Source: Thiotrichales bacterium (GTDB lineage: Bacteria; Pseudomonadota; Gammaproteobacteria; Thiomicrospirales; Thiomicrospiraceae). Taken from it: DNA of 5,194 nucleotides. The DNA lies in NCBI GenBank assembly GCA_014763835.1, contig JACXUQ010000119.1, forward strand, positions 1 through 5,194. Direction: 5' to 3'. This document shows positions 1 through 5,194 of the stretch, in pieces. A program made the position numbers and the translations under genes. Numbering within the stretch: position 1 is the stretch's first letter; the number at the start of each line of letters is the position of its first letter. The notes beneath the pieces were generated by a model, which worked only from the letters and a program-made list of their open reading frames with translations, ran no database searches and was not told the origin of the DNA.

Positions 1-342
1 TTGCATCTCGTCAATGCCGACGGCGCCGACTACCTGTTACAACAACAACCCGCCGCCGACGTCATCTATCTCGACCCGATGTACCCGGAAAAGAAAAAAA
101 GCGCCTCCGTCAAAAAAGAGATGAAAGCGCTGCAACAATTGCTCGGCCCCGATATGGACAGCAGCCGCCTGCTGGCTGCGGCACTGCAAACCGCCTCGCA
201 GCGCGTGGTTGTCAAGCGCCCCGCCAAAGCGCCGACGTTGGAACATCCTGAGCATATCCAACCCAACGCCCAGGTTGAAAGCCCCAACACCCGTTATGAC
301 CTCTATTCCATCAAGGCACTCAAAGCTGCCGGTAAACTTTAA
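1..342 (+). CDS. rsmJ: 16S rRNA (guanine-1516-N2)-methyltransferase RsmJ, C-terminal part (5' truncated by window)
   Basis: RsmJ uses S-adenosylmethionine to methylate N2 of guanine 1516 in 16S rRNA of the small ribosomal subunit; it is cytoplasmic. The visible 113 residues match the C-terminal part of the roughly 250-residue family. A V-I-Y-L-D-P-M-Y-P stretch at residues 21-29 is the motif IV segment (E. coli has VVYLDPMFP). It is followed by K-S-A-S-V-K-K-E-M (33-41), L-G-P-D (48-51) and R-V-V-V-K-R-P (68-74), all family hallmarks in the right order and spacing. The reading frame is open at base 1. The TTG there is an ordinary leucine codon, not a start, because the SAM-binding N-terminal part must lie upstream of the window. 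The stop is TAA at 340-342, two bases before the end of the convergent recQ. No terminator hairpin with a T-run is visible. Identification is from remembered family sequence, not a search. Confidence 0.93.
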   Translation: MHLVNADGADYLLQQQPAADVIYLDPMYPEKKKSASVKKEMKALQQLLGPDMDSSRLLAAALQTASQRVVVKRPAKAPTLEHPEHIQPNAQVESPNTRYDLYSIKALKAAGKL

Positions 343-344
343 GC

Positions 345-2186
345 TCAGCCAACCCGCCGCAACAGATTCAAAAACTCAAAACCGAAACGCGCCAGCTTGC
401 TCTGCCCCACGCCGTTAATCGCCAAGAGTTCACCATCGGTTTGCGGCTTGTGTTGCGCCATCTCGCGCAGCACTGCATCGTTAAACACCTGATAAGCCGG
501 AATATCCTCGCTTTCGGCAATCTCGCGGCGCAACGCACGCAACTGTTCAAATAACGCCAACTCTTCCGGCGCCAGATCGGCGCGCGCGCCACCCGGCCTG
601 CCGAGTTTTGGCGCGGCCTTTTTCGGCAAGGCCAGCTGCAATGCCACTTCCCCTCTCAGCAACTGCTTGGCGGACGCCGTCAGCCGCAACACCGAATAGT
701 GCTGGATATCCTGATACAGATATCCCAAATGCACCAACTGGCGGATAATACTCAGCCATGCCTCGCCGCTGAACTCCTTGCCGATGCCGTAAGTGCTCAA
801 CTGGTCATGCTTCAGGTCGCGGATGCGTTCGGTGTTCTGGCCGCGCAACACCTCCACCACATGGCGCGCGCCAAACCCCTGATTCAAGCGGTAAACGCAC
901 GACAACACCTTCTGCGCGGCCACCTTGCCGTCAAACAGCTGTGGCGGATTGAGGCAGACATCGCAATTGCCGCAAGGCTTCTGGCTCGGTTCGGCAAAAT
1001 AGTTCAGCAACACATTGCGGCGGCAGGTCTGCGATTCGGCAAACGCCACCATGCTCGACAATTTGAACTGCTCGATGCGGCGTTGCTCCTCATTGCCGAT
1101 CTGCTCGACAAAATACTGGGCGGTAGCCACATCCTGCATCGAAAACAGCAGCAACGCCTCGCTTTCCAGCCCATCGCGCCCGGCGCGGCCGGTTTCCTGA
1201 TAATAGCCCTCGATGTTTTTCGGCAAATCGTAATGCACTACAAAACGTACATTGGGCTTGTCGATGCCCATGCCGAAAGCCACTGTGGCGACGACAATAT
1301 CGATCTCGTCGCGCAGAAAGCGCTGATGCACCGCATCGCGAATCTGGCTTGGCAAGCCGGCATGATAAGCTGCAGCGCGGTAGCCTTCGGCCTTCAAGGC
1401 TTCGGCCACCTCCTCGACGCGTTTGCGACTCAAGGCGTAGATCACCCCGCATTCCGCTGCCTGCCCCAGTCCGCGCGCCTCCAAAAACTGCAGCAGCTGC
1501 TTCATCGGCTGGCGTTTTTCCAGCACCGAATAGCGGATATTGGGACGGTCGAAACTGCTGATATGCACCCGCGCCTGCTGCAACCCCAAACGTTGCAGAA
1601 TATCTTCGCGCGTCACCCGGTCAGCCGTGGCGGTTAACGCAATAAACGGCACCTGCGGAAAATGCTGACGCAACTGGCCGATCTGGCTGTATTCCGGACG
1701 AAAATCGTGCCCCCACTGCGAAATACAGTGCGCCTCGTCAATCGCAAACAGGGCGATCGGCAGGTTTTGCAAGCGCTGCACGAAATTGGCCGTCAGCAGC
1801 CGCTCGGGCGACACATACAACAGATCCAACTCGCCGCGATGCAGCTTGGCCAACACCTCTACCGACTGCTCGCGATCCATCGCCGAATTGTAATAGGCGG
1901 CCGACACGCCGTTGGCCTGCAACGCCGATACTTGATCCTGCATCAGCGCAATCAGCGGCGACACCACAATCGCCGTGCCCGGACGCATCAAGGCTGGAAT
2001 CTGATAACACAACGACTTGCCGCCGCCGGTCGGCATCAACACAAAACAGTCCTGCCCGCCGGCTACATCCTCGATAATCGCCGCCTGCAACGGCCTAAAA
2101 CTCTCATAGCCGTAAACGCGCTGCAATACGCCCAAAGCCGCTTGGCGCAAATTTGACGTTTTTAAATTCTCAACAGGCCGGGTCAT
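345..2186 (-). CDS. recQ: ATP-dependent DNA helicase RecQ
   Basis: RecQ is a 3'-to-5' superfamily 2 DNA helicase acting in RecF-pathway recombination and stalled-fork processing. At 613 residues it is close to the 609 of E. coli RecQ. Visible in order: motif 0 (YGYESFRPLQ, 25-34); Walker A (MPTGGGKS, 51-58); DEAH box (150-153) followed by the aromatic-rich loop with S-Q-W-G-H-D-F-R; motif III LTATA (184-188); motif V around 301-313; motif VI QETGRAGRDG (330-339). The zinc-binding domain has all four cysteines, C388, C405, C408 and C411, with the same spacing as E. coli. A winged-helix RQC region (about 415-520) and a C-terminal HRDC domain (about 536-613) complete the architecture, so the gene looks intact. 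The ATG at 2186 is the first in-frame ATG after an in-frame TGA at 2195-2193 and gives an N-terminus like other RecQs. It lacks an obvious Shine-Dalgarno sequence. It is divergent from the small exported-protein gene and convergent with rsmJ. Confidence 0.97.
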   Translation of the reverse strand: MTRPVENLKTSNLRQAALGVLQRVYGYESFRPLQAAIIEDVAGGQDCFVLMPTGGGKSLCYQIPALMRPGTAIVVSPLIALMQDQVSALQANGVSAAYYNSAMDREQSVEVLAKLHRGELDLLYVSPERLLTANFVQRLQNLPIALFAIDEAHCISQWGHDFRPEYSQIGQLRQHFPQVPFIALTATADRVTREDILQRLGLQQARVHISSFDRPNIRYSVLEKRQPMKQLLQFLEARGLGQAAECGVIYALSRKRVEEVAEALKAEGYRAAAYHAGLPSQIRDAVHQRFLRDEIDIVVATVAFGMGIDKPNVRFVVHYDLPKNIEGYYQETGRAGRDGLESEALLLFSMQDVATAQYFVEQIGNEEQRRIEQFKLSSMVAFAESQTCRRNVLLNYFAEPSQKPCGNCDVCLNPPQLFDGKVAAQKVLSCVYRLNQGFGARHVVEVLRGQNTERIRDLKHDQLSTYGIGKEFSGEAWLSIIRQLVHLGYLYQDIQHYSVLRLTASAKQLLRGEVALQLALPKKAAPKLGRPGGARADLAPEELALFEQLRALRREIAESEDIPAYQVFNDAVLREMAQHKPQTDGELLAINGVGQSKLARFGFEFLNLLRRVG

Positions 2187-2205
2187 AGAGGATCAGGAAG
2201 GCATT

Positions 2206-2239
2206 CAATTAAAGGTTGGCAAAAATAGACCAATTAAAG
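2206..2239. repeat. 9-bp direct repeat pair in the recQ control region
   Basis: CAATTAAAG occurs at 2206-2214 and again at 2231-2239, 25 bases apart start to start. The copies lie on either side of the predicted recQ -10 hexamer. They could be paired operator half-sites or a chance result of AT-rich sequence. I recognise no known regulator's box in them. Confidence 0.35.
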
Positions 2240-2250
2240 CTAAATTACAA
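2222..2250 (-). promoter_or_regulatory. candidate sigma-70 promoter for recQ
   Basis: On the minus strand a -35-like TTGTAA (2250-2245) is separated by 17 bases from a -10-like TATTTT (2227-2222). Each hexamer matches the consensus at four of six positions and the spacing is optimal. Initiation would fall near 2215, giving a leader of about 30 bases before the recQ ATG. That leader would contain a three-codon in-frame mini-ORF (ATG CCT TCC TGA, 2204-2193). This is a pattern match only. Confidence 0.45.
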
Positions 2251-2257
2251 GGCGGAT

Positions 2258-2285
2258 TTGCAATAACCGAGTTTCGTGCTATGTT
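2258..2285 (+). promoter_or_regulatory. candidate extended -10 sigma-70 promoter for the small exported-protein gene
   Basis: TTGCAA (2258-2263) and TATGTT (2280-2285) are separated by 16 bases, and TGC directly before the -10 gives an extended -10 element (TGn). Transcription would begin near 2292, about 34 bases before the ATG at 2326. The -35 lies only 7 bases from the -35 of the oppositely directed recQ promoter. A 6-bp inverted repeat, AATAAC (2262-2267) and GTTATT (2283-2288), spans the promoter and might be an operator. Confidence 0.5.
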
Positions 2286-2310
2286 ATTCTTCCCTCTTAA
2301 CACAGGCGTA

Positions 2311-2316
2311 AAAGGA
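2311..2316 (+). promoter_or_regulatory. ribosome-binding site that fixes the start of the small exported-protein gene
   Basis: AAAGGA lies 9 bases before the ATG at 2326. The upstream in-frame ATG at 2281 has no such site and lies inside the predicted -10 element, so 2326 is the better start. The resulting N-terminus is also a clean signal peptide. Confidence 0.75.
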
Positions 2317-2325
2317 ATTCATACT

Positions 2326-2742
2326 ATGTTTAAAAAGTGGCTTTTGATCGGCATGATTGCTCTCACACCCACCGTTCAGGCGGACGATTTCAAACCCTCT
2401 TCGCCCATTACTACGCTCATGCCGATTGTGATGGACAACCTCGACCGCCTCAATCTCACGCCCGCCCAGCTCGACAAGGTGCGCGCCATCTCGCGTGACA
2501 ATTTCGCCAAGGTCGAATACATCAACGCCAAATACCACGACATTAAAAGCGAACTGAAAGAGATCACCTTGGATGTAGAGGGCGACAAAACCCACGCATT
2601 AAAACTGGTGGACGAACTCGGCGAACTGGACAAGCAGCGCATGCGTTTGACGGTGGAGTGCGCCTTTGGGTTAAAAAACGTGCTCAATGCCGAACAGTTT
2701 GCTGAAGTGATTGCCACGCTTGATTTCAATCAGGGAAATTAG
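2326..2742 (+). CDS. small exported protein with LTxxQ-type motifs, Spy/CpxP-like
   Basis: A 138-residue protein, probably periplasmic. Residues 1-19 form a signal peptide: M-F-K-K basic start, hydrophobic core W-L-L-I-G-M-I-A-L, and V-Q-A before a likely cut at A19/D20. The mature part of about 119 residues is charged and reads as mostly helical. It carries L-T-P-A-Q (44-48) and a second, weaker copy L-N-A-E-Q (120-124) near the C-terminus. Two LTxxQ motifs at opposite ends of a helical periplasmic protein are typical of the Spy/CpxP family, whose members act as ATP-independent chaperones or envelope-stress sensors; related proteins bind metals. The protein is shorter than E. coli Spy (161 residues) and has one cysteine, C112, in the mature part. 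Function is inferred from motifs only; an uncharacterised helical periplasmic protein is the alternative. It is divergent from recQ, so probably monocistronic, and converges on the iron permease gene. The iron genes nearby do not by themselves show a metal role. Confidence 0.72.
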   Translation: MFKKWLLIGMIALTPTVQADDFKPSSPITTLMPIVMDNLDRLNLTPAQLDKVRAISRDNFAKVEYINAKYHDIKSELKEITLDVEGDKTHALKLVDELGELDKQRMRLTVECAFGLKNVLNAEQFAEVIATLDFNQGN

Positions 2743-2759
2743 GTTACCAAGCACCGTTT

Positions 2760-4358
2760 CTAACGCTTGCGTTCCAGGCGCTTCACTCCCCATAAAACGA
2801 CCAGACTGATCAGAATCAGTCCCAACGCGGGGAGTGAAGCGCGTTCATACAGGCCTTCCGCTCCCAATTCATAGACCTTAATGGCCAGCGTATCCCAACC
2901 ATAAGGCCGTAGCAGATAGGTGGCCGGCAGCTCCTTCATCACATCCACCGAAACCAATAGAAATGCAGTCGCAATACCGGGCATCACCAGCGGCAGATAG
3001 ACCCGTCTGAATACCGTAAAACGCCCCGCTCCCATGGTTTGCGCGGCTTCGATATAGCTCGGGCGGATGCTCTCAAACGCCCCTTCCATCGGGCCGATCG
3101 CCACCGCAATAAAACGGCTCAAATAGGCGTAGAGCAACACCCCCAAACCGCCGGAAACCAACAACACACGCTCAATTCCGAAGCTGTTCTGCAGCCACAC
3201 CAGCAGCGTCTTATCGAGCACCCAAAATAGAAACAGCAAACCGATTGCCATGACCGAACCGGGCAAGGCGTAGCCCATGCTCGCCAAACCGACCCAAAAA
3301 CTGCTGGCCGCATGACGCCGCCCTTGGCGGTATTTCAGGGTGAGTAACAGTAACGCCACCCCCACCGCCAACAATCCTGCGGTAATCCCCAACATCAAGG
3401 AGTTAGCCATCAGCGTCCAGTAATGTGCATCCCATTCGTGCTCAAACATCTGCCATGCCCAGACAAGCAGCTGCCCGACCGGCAAGACAAAGGTCAGCGC
3501 CACCACCAGTCCGCTTGCCCCAGTCGCCGCCCAAGCTTTGCCGCCCGTCAACTTAAAGGGCGGCGTCAGCCGGGACTGGTCGGTATAAAAACGCGCGCGG
3601 CCGCGGTTGTAACGCTCCACCACGATCAGTAACACACTCAGCAGCACCAGCAGACTGGCAACCTGCGCCGCCATCTCGACACTGCGGTAATCCTCCCAAG
3701 CAGAGTAAATCACCGTGGTAAAGGTGTCGTAGTTAAACATCGACACCACTCCAAAATCGGCCAAGGTCTCCATCAGCACCAGCGTAATACCGGCCACAAT
3801 CGCCGGCCGCGCCAACGGCAGACTGACCCGCCAGAAAATTCCGGCATTACTCGCCCCAAGCGTTTGCGCCGCCTCCAGCAGACTATGACGCTGCGACTGA
3901 AAGCCAACTCTGGCGAGCATATAGACATAGGGATAAAACACCGCCGTGAACACGACGATAACGGCAAGATGACCGGAACGGATATCAATGCGCTCAAACG
4001 CAAACTGCGCATGCAGAAAGGACTGTACCGGGCCGGCAAAATCAAACAGCCCTAAATAGACAAATGCCACCACATAAGCGGGCAACACAAACGGCAGGAA
4101 AAACAGCCACTCAAACCAGCGCCTTCCGGGATAGTCGCACAGCGTCACCAGCCACGCCAGCGCCGTTCCGAGCAGGCCGGCGCCAACGGTGACCCCCAGC
4201 AGCAACACCAACGTATTGACCAGCATCGGCGCCAACAGCGTATCGGCAAAATGGGCCCATAAACCCGATTGCGGCGCCAGCCACGACAAAGCGACGATAA
4301 AAACAGGCGCCGCCAAAATGGCGGCGACAGCAATCAGAAGGGCCAATCCTCTATTCAT
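2760..4358 (-). CDS. fbpB: ferric-iron ABC transporter permease, fused two-domain type (FbpB)
   Basis: This inner-membrane permease takes Fe3+ from the periplasmic binding protein and moves it into the cytoplasm, driven by a separate ATPase. The 532 residues hold two homologous permease halves, with roughly twelve hydrophobic segments (for example about 5-28, 44-73, 83-106, 131-150, 185-208, 230-247, 278-302, 315-341, 354-381, 399-420, 455-475 and 511-526). Each half has an EAA loop that docks on the ATPase: E-A-A-Q-T-L-G-A-S from residue 162 and E-A-A-Q-T-M-G-A-G from 437, each followed by R-V-x-L-P-L-x-x-P. The C-terminal M-K-E-L-P-A-T-Y-L-L-R-P (474-485) and D-T-L-A-I-K-V-Y-E are hallmarks of the FbpB/SfuB/HitB family. 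The length is usual and no defect is seen. The start at 4358 lies 23 bases after the stop of the binding-protein gene, so the two are probably co-transcribed. No clear Shine-Dalgarno precedes it. No ATPase gene follows. Confidence 0.93.
   Translation of the reverse strand: MNRGLALLIAVAAILAAPVFIVALSWLAPQSGLWAHFADTLLAPMLVNTLVLLLGVTVGAGLLGTALAWLVTLCDYPGRRWFEWLFFLPFVLPAYVVAFVYLGLFDFAGPVQSFLHAQFAFERIDIRSGHLAVIVVFTAVFYPYVYMLARVGFQSQRHSLLEAAQTLGASNAGIFWRVSLPLARPAIVAGITLVLMETLADFGVVSMFNYDTFTTVIYSAWEDYRSVEMAAQVASLLVLLSVLLIVVERYNRGRARFYTDQSRLTPPFKLTGGKAWAATGASGLVVALTFVLPVGQLLVWAWQMFEHEWDAHYWTLMANSLMLGITAGLLAVGVALLLLTLKYRQGRRHAASSFWVGLASMGYALPGSVMAIGLLFLFWVLDKTLLVWLQNSFGIERVLLVSGGLGVLLYAYLSRFIAVAIGPMEGAFESIRPSYIEAAQTMGAGRFTVFRRVYLPLVMPGIATAFLLVSVDVMKELPATYLLRPYGWDTLAIKVYELGAEGLYERASLPALGLILISLVVLWGVKRLERKR
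2778..2842. repeat. nested perfect inverted repeat within the 3' end of fbpB
   Basis: GCGCTTCACTCCCC at 2778-2791 and GGGGAGTGAAGCGC at 2829-2842 are perfect 14-bp reverse complements. Between them, GACTGAT (2804-2810) and ATCAGTC (2815-2821) form a 7-bp stem with a four-base loop. Either RNA strand could fold into a 14-bp outer stem, an internal loop (12 and 7 bases) and the inner hairpin. It lies in the last 28 codons of the permease gene and 36-100 bases downstream of the stop of the small exported-protein gene. No T-run follows on either strand, so it is not a classic intrinsic terminator. A bidirectional transcript-end stabiliser or a Rho-assisted stop is possible. Confidence 0.8.
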
Positions 4359-4381
4359 TACGCGAACAAATCGGCAGGCGC

Positions 4382-5194
4382 TTAACGGTAGTTGGCACGC
4401 TGCATCAGCGTCACCGCCTCGTTCTGCAAGGCACCGATTCTTTCAAGCCCGAGTTGATCCTGTTTAAAATCCCCCCATGAATGGACAATCGCGTCGACCG
4501 GCACCTGCGGATTGACCGGAAACTCCTTGTTCAAGGCGGCAAACAACTCTTGCGCGCGGTCACTGGCCAACCAGTCCATCAGACGGTTAGCGGCGTCCAC
4601 ATGCTTGGCGTGCTTCAGCACCCCCGCACCGGAAACATTGACATGCGCGCCGGTGGTATTTTGATTGGCCCAGAACAGTTTCAACGCTGCATCCGGTTTT
4701 TCCTGCTGCAAACGGCCGAAATAATAAGTGTTCACAATCCCGACATCGCACTGCCCCGCCAGAATCGCCTCCATCACCTGCGAATCCTTTGCCATCGGGG
4801 CTGCCGCCAGATTATCGACCCAGCCCGCCAGCATCTTGGCGGTGGCCGCTTCGCCGTTGTGCGCCAGCAGGGCCGCTACCAACGACTTGTTGTAAACTTT
4901 TTTGGAGGTTCTTAAACACAAACGCTCCTTCCACTTCGGCTCCGCCAAAGCCTCGTAAGTCGACAGCTCTTCGGGATTCACGCGTTCGGTGCTGTACACA
5001 ATGGTACGCGCACGGATCGACAAGCCGCTCCACAACCCCTGCGGATCGCGCAAATGGGCGGGCACGGCCTTTTCCACCTGCGGCGCGTTCATTGGCTGAA
5101 ACAGTCCTTGCGACGCGGCATACCAGAGATTCCCTGCATCCACCGTCATCAGCACGTCCGCCGGCGTCTGCTCACCTTCGGCCTTAACACGCTC
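4382..5194 (-). CDS. fbpA: ferric-iron ABC transporter periplasmic binding protein (FbpA/FutA type), N-terminus cut by window end
   Basis: The periplasmic protein binds Fe3+ and delivers it to the FbpB permease. The open frame runs off the window at 5194, giving 270 visible residues; the GTG at 5155 is internal because the 13 codons before it (E-R-V-K-A-E-G...) are also family sequence. Roughly 70-80 residues including the signal peptide are missing. Family landmarks, numbered from 5194: D-V-L-M-T-V-D-A-G-N-L-W (13-24), P-A-H-L-R-D-P-Q (45-52), S-I-R-A-R-T-I-V-Y (59-67), L-S-T-Y-E-A-L-A-E-P-K-W (77-88) and V-N-T-Y-Y-F-G-R-L (154-162). The paired tyrosines Y157 and Y158 (4726-4721) correspond to the adjacent iron-ligating tyrosines of FbpA proteins. 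Two cysteines, C93 and C149, could form a disulfide. TAA stop at 4384-4382, then 23 bases to fbpB. Its promoter, and any Fur box expected for such an operon, lie outside the window. Confidence 0.92.
   Translation of the reverse strand, partial: ERVKAEGEQTPADVLMTVDAGNLWYAASQGLFQPMNAPQVEKAVPAHLRDPQGLWSGLSIRARTIVYSTERVNPEELSTYEALAEPKWKERLCLRTSKKVYNKSLVAALLAHNGEAATAKMLAGWVDNLAAAPMAKDSQVMEAILAGQCDVGIVNTYYFGRLQQEKPDAALKLFWANQNTTGAHVNVSGAGVLKHAKHVDAANRLMDWLASDRAQELFAALNKEFPVNPQVPVDAIVHSWGDFKQDQLGLERIGALQNEAVTLMQRANYR

Noticed and set aside
1..3. TTG at base 1 as a start codon for rsmJ
   Set aside because: The frame is open at the window edge and the protein would lack the SAM-binding half of RsmJ. 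It is an internal leucine codon.
699..1637. 312-codon open frame on the plus strand inside recQ
   Set aside because: Its codons are exact reverse complements of recQ codons in register. It stays open because recQ rarely uses TTA, CTA or TCA there. The protein has no recognisable motif, while the opposite strand encodes a complete RecQ.
1662..2156. 164-codon plus-strand frame opposite the N-terminal part of recQ
   Set aside because: It is in the same antisense register as the previous shadow, covers the helicase Walker A and DEAH coding region, and has no family resemblance.
2281..2325. Upstream ATG adding 15 residues to the small exported protein
   Set aside because: It overlaps the predicted -10 element, lacks a ribosome-binding site, and would put a non-signal-like stretch before a good signal peptide. 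The ATG at 2326 has AAAGGA 9 bases ahead.
2715..2780. Short hairpins near the convergent stops, TGATT-TC-AATCA and AACGC-TT-GCGTT
   Set aside because: The stems are 5 bp with two-base loops and no T-run follows, so they do not make a credible terminator.
4481..4915. 144-codon plus-strand frame opposite the iron-binding protein gene
   Set aside because: It is in codon-on-codon antisense register with the binding protein gene, with no recognisable product.
5153..5155. GTG as start of the iron-binding protein
   Set aside because: The 13 codons upstream to the window end are in frame and continue family-like sequence. A start here would also leave out the signal peptide.

Overview
This window looks like ordinary chromosome from a gammaproteobacterium. 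The main pointer is the C-terminal part of RsmJ, a 16S rRNA methyltransferase family found mostly in that class. The RecQ and ferric-iron ABC transporter proteins also read as proteobacterial. Coding regions are moderately GC-rich, and the one real intergenic gap (about 2187-2325) is AT-rich. I cannot name the genus. I see no tRNA, rRNA, CRISPR array, insertion sequence, prophage or attachment site.

Layout from left to right. (1) 1-342, plus strand: 3' part of rsmJ, cut by the window start. (2) 345-2186, minus strand: complete recQ helicase gene, converging on rsmJ with only 2 bases between the stop codons. (3) 2187-2325: divergent control region with one candidate sigma-70 promoter facing each way. 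(4) 2326-2742, plus strand: a small exported protein with LTxxQ-type motifs, resembling the Spy/CpxP periplasmic family. (5) 2760-4358, minus strand: a fused two-domain ferric-iron ABC permease (FbpB type), converging on gene 4 with 17 bases between stops. (6) 4382-5194, minus strand: the iron-binding periplasmic protein (FbpA type), cut by the window end and 23 bases upstream of the permease gene.

Genes 6 and 5 form an iron-uptake operon read leftwards: the periplasmic protein hands Fe3+ to the inner-membrane permease. The ATPase subunit expected for such a system is not in the window, and the usual place for it, after the permease, is taken by the converging small gene. RsmJ (ribosome modification) and RecQ (DNA repair) are housekeeping neighbours with no evident functional tie to iron uptake.

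I did not find a new multi-gene system. The most unusual sequence feature is a perfect 14-bp inverted repeat enclosing a second 7-bp hairpin. It lies inside the last codons of the permease gene, where the two convergent transcripts meet. The next most interesting item is the small LTxxQ protein with a single cysteine.
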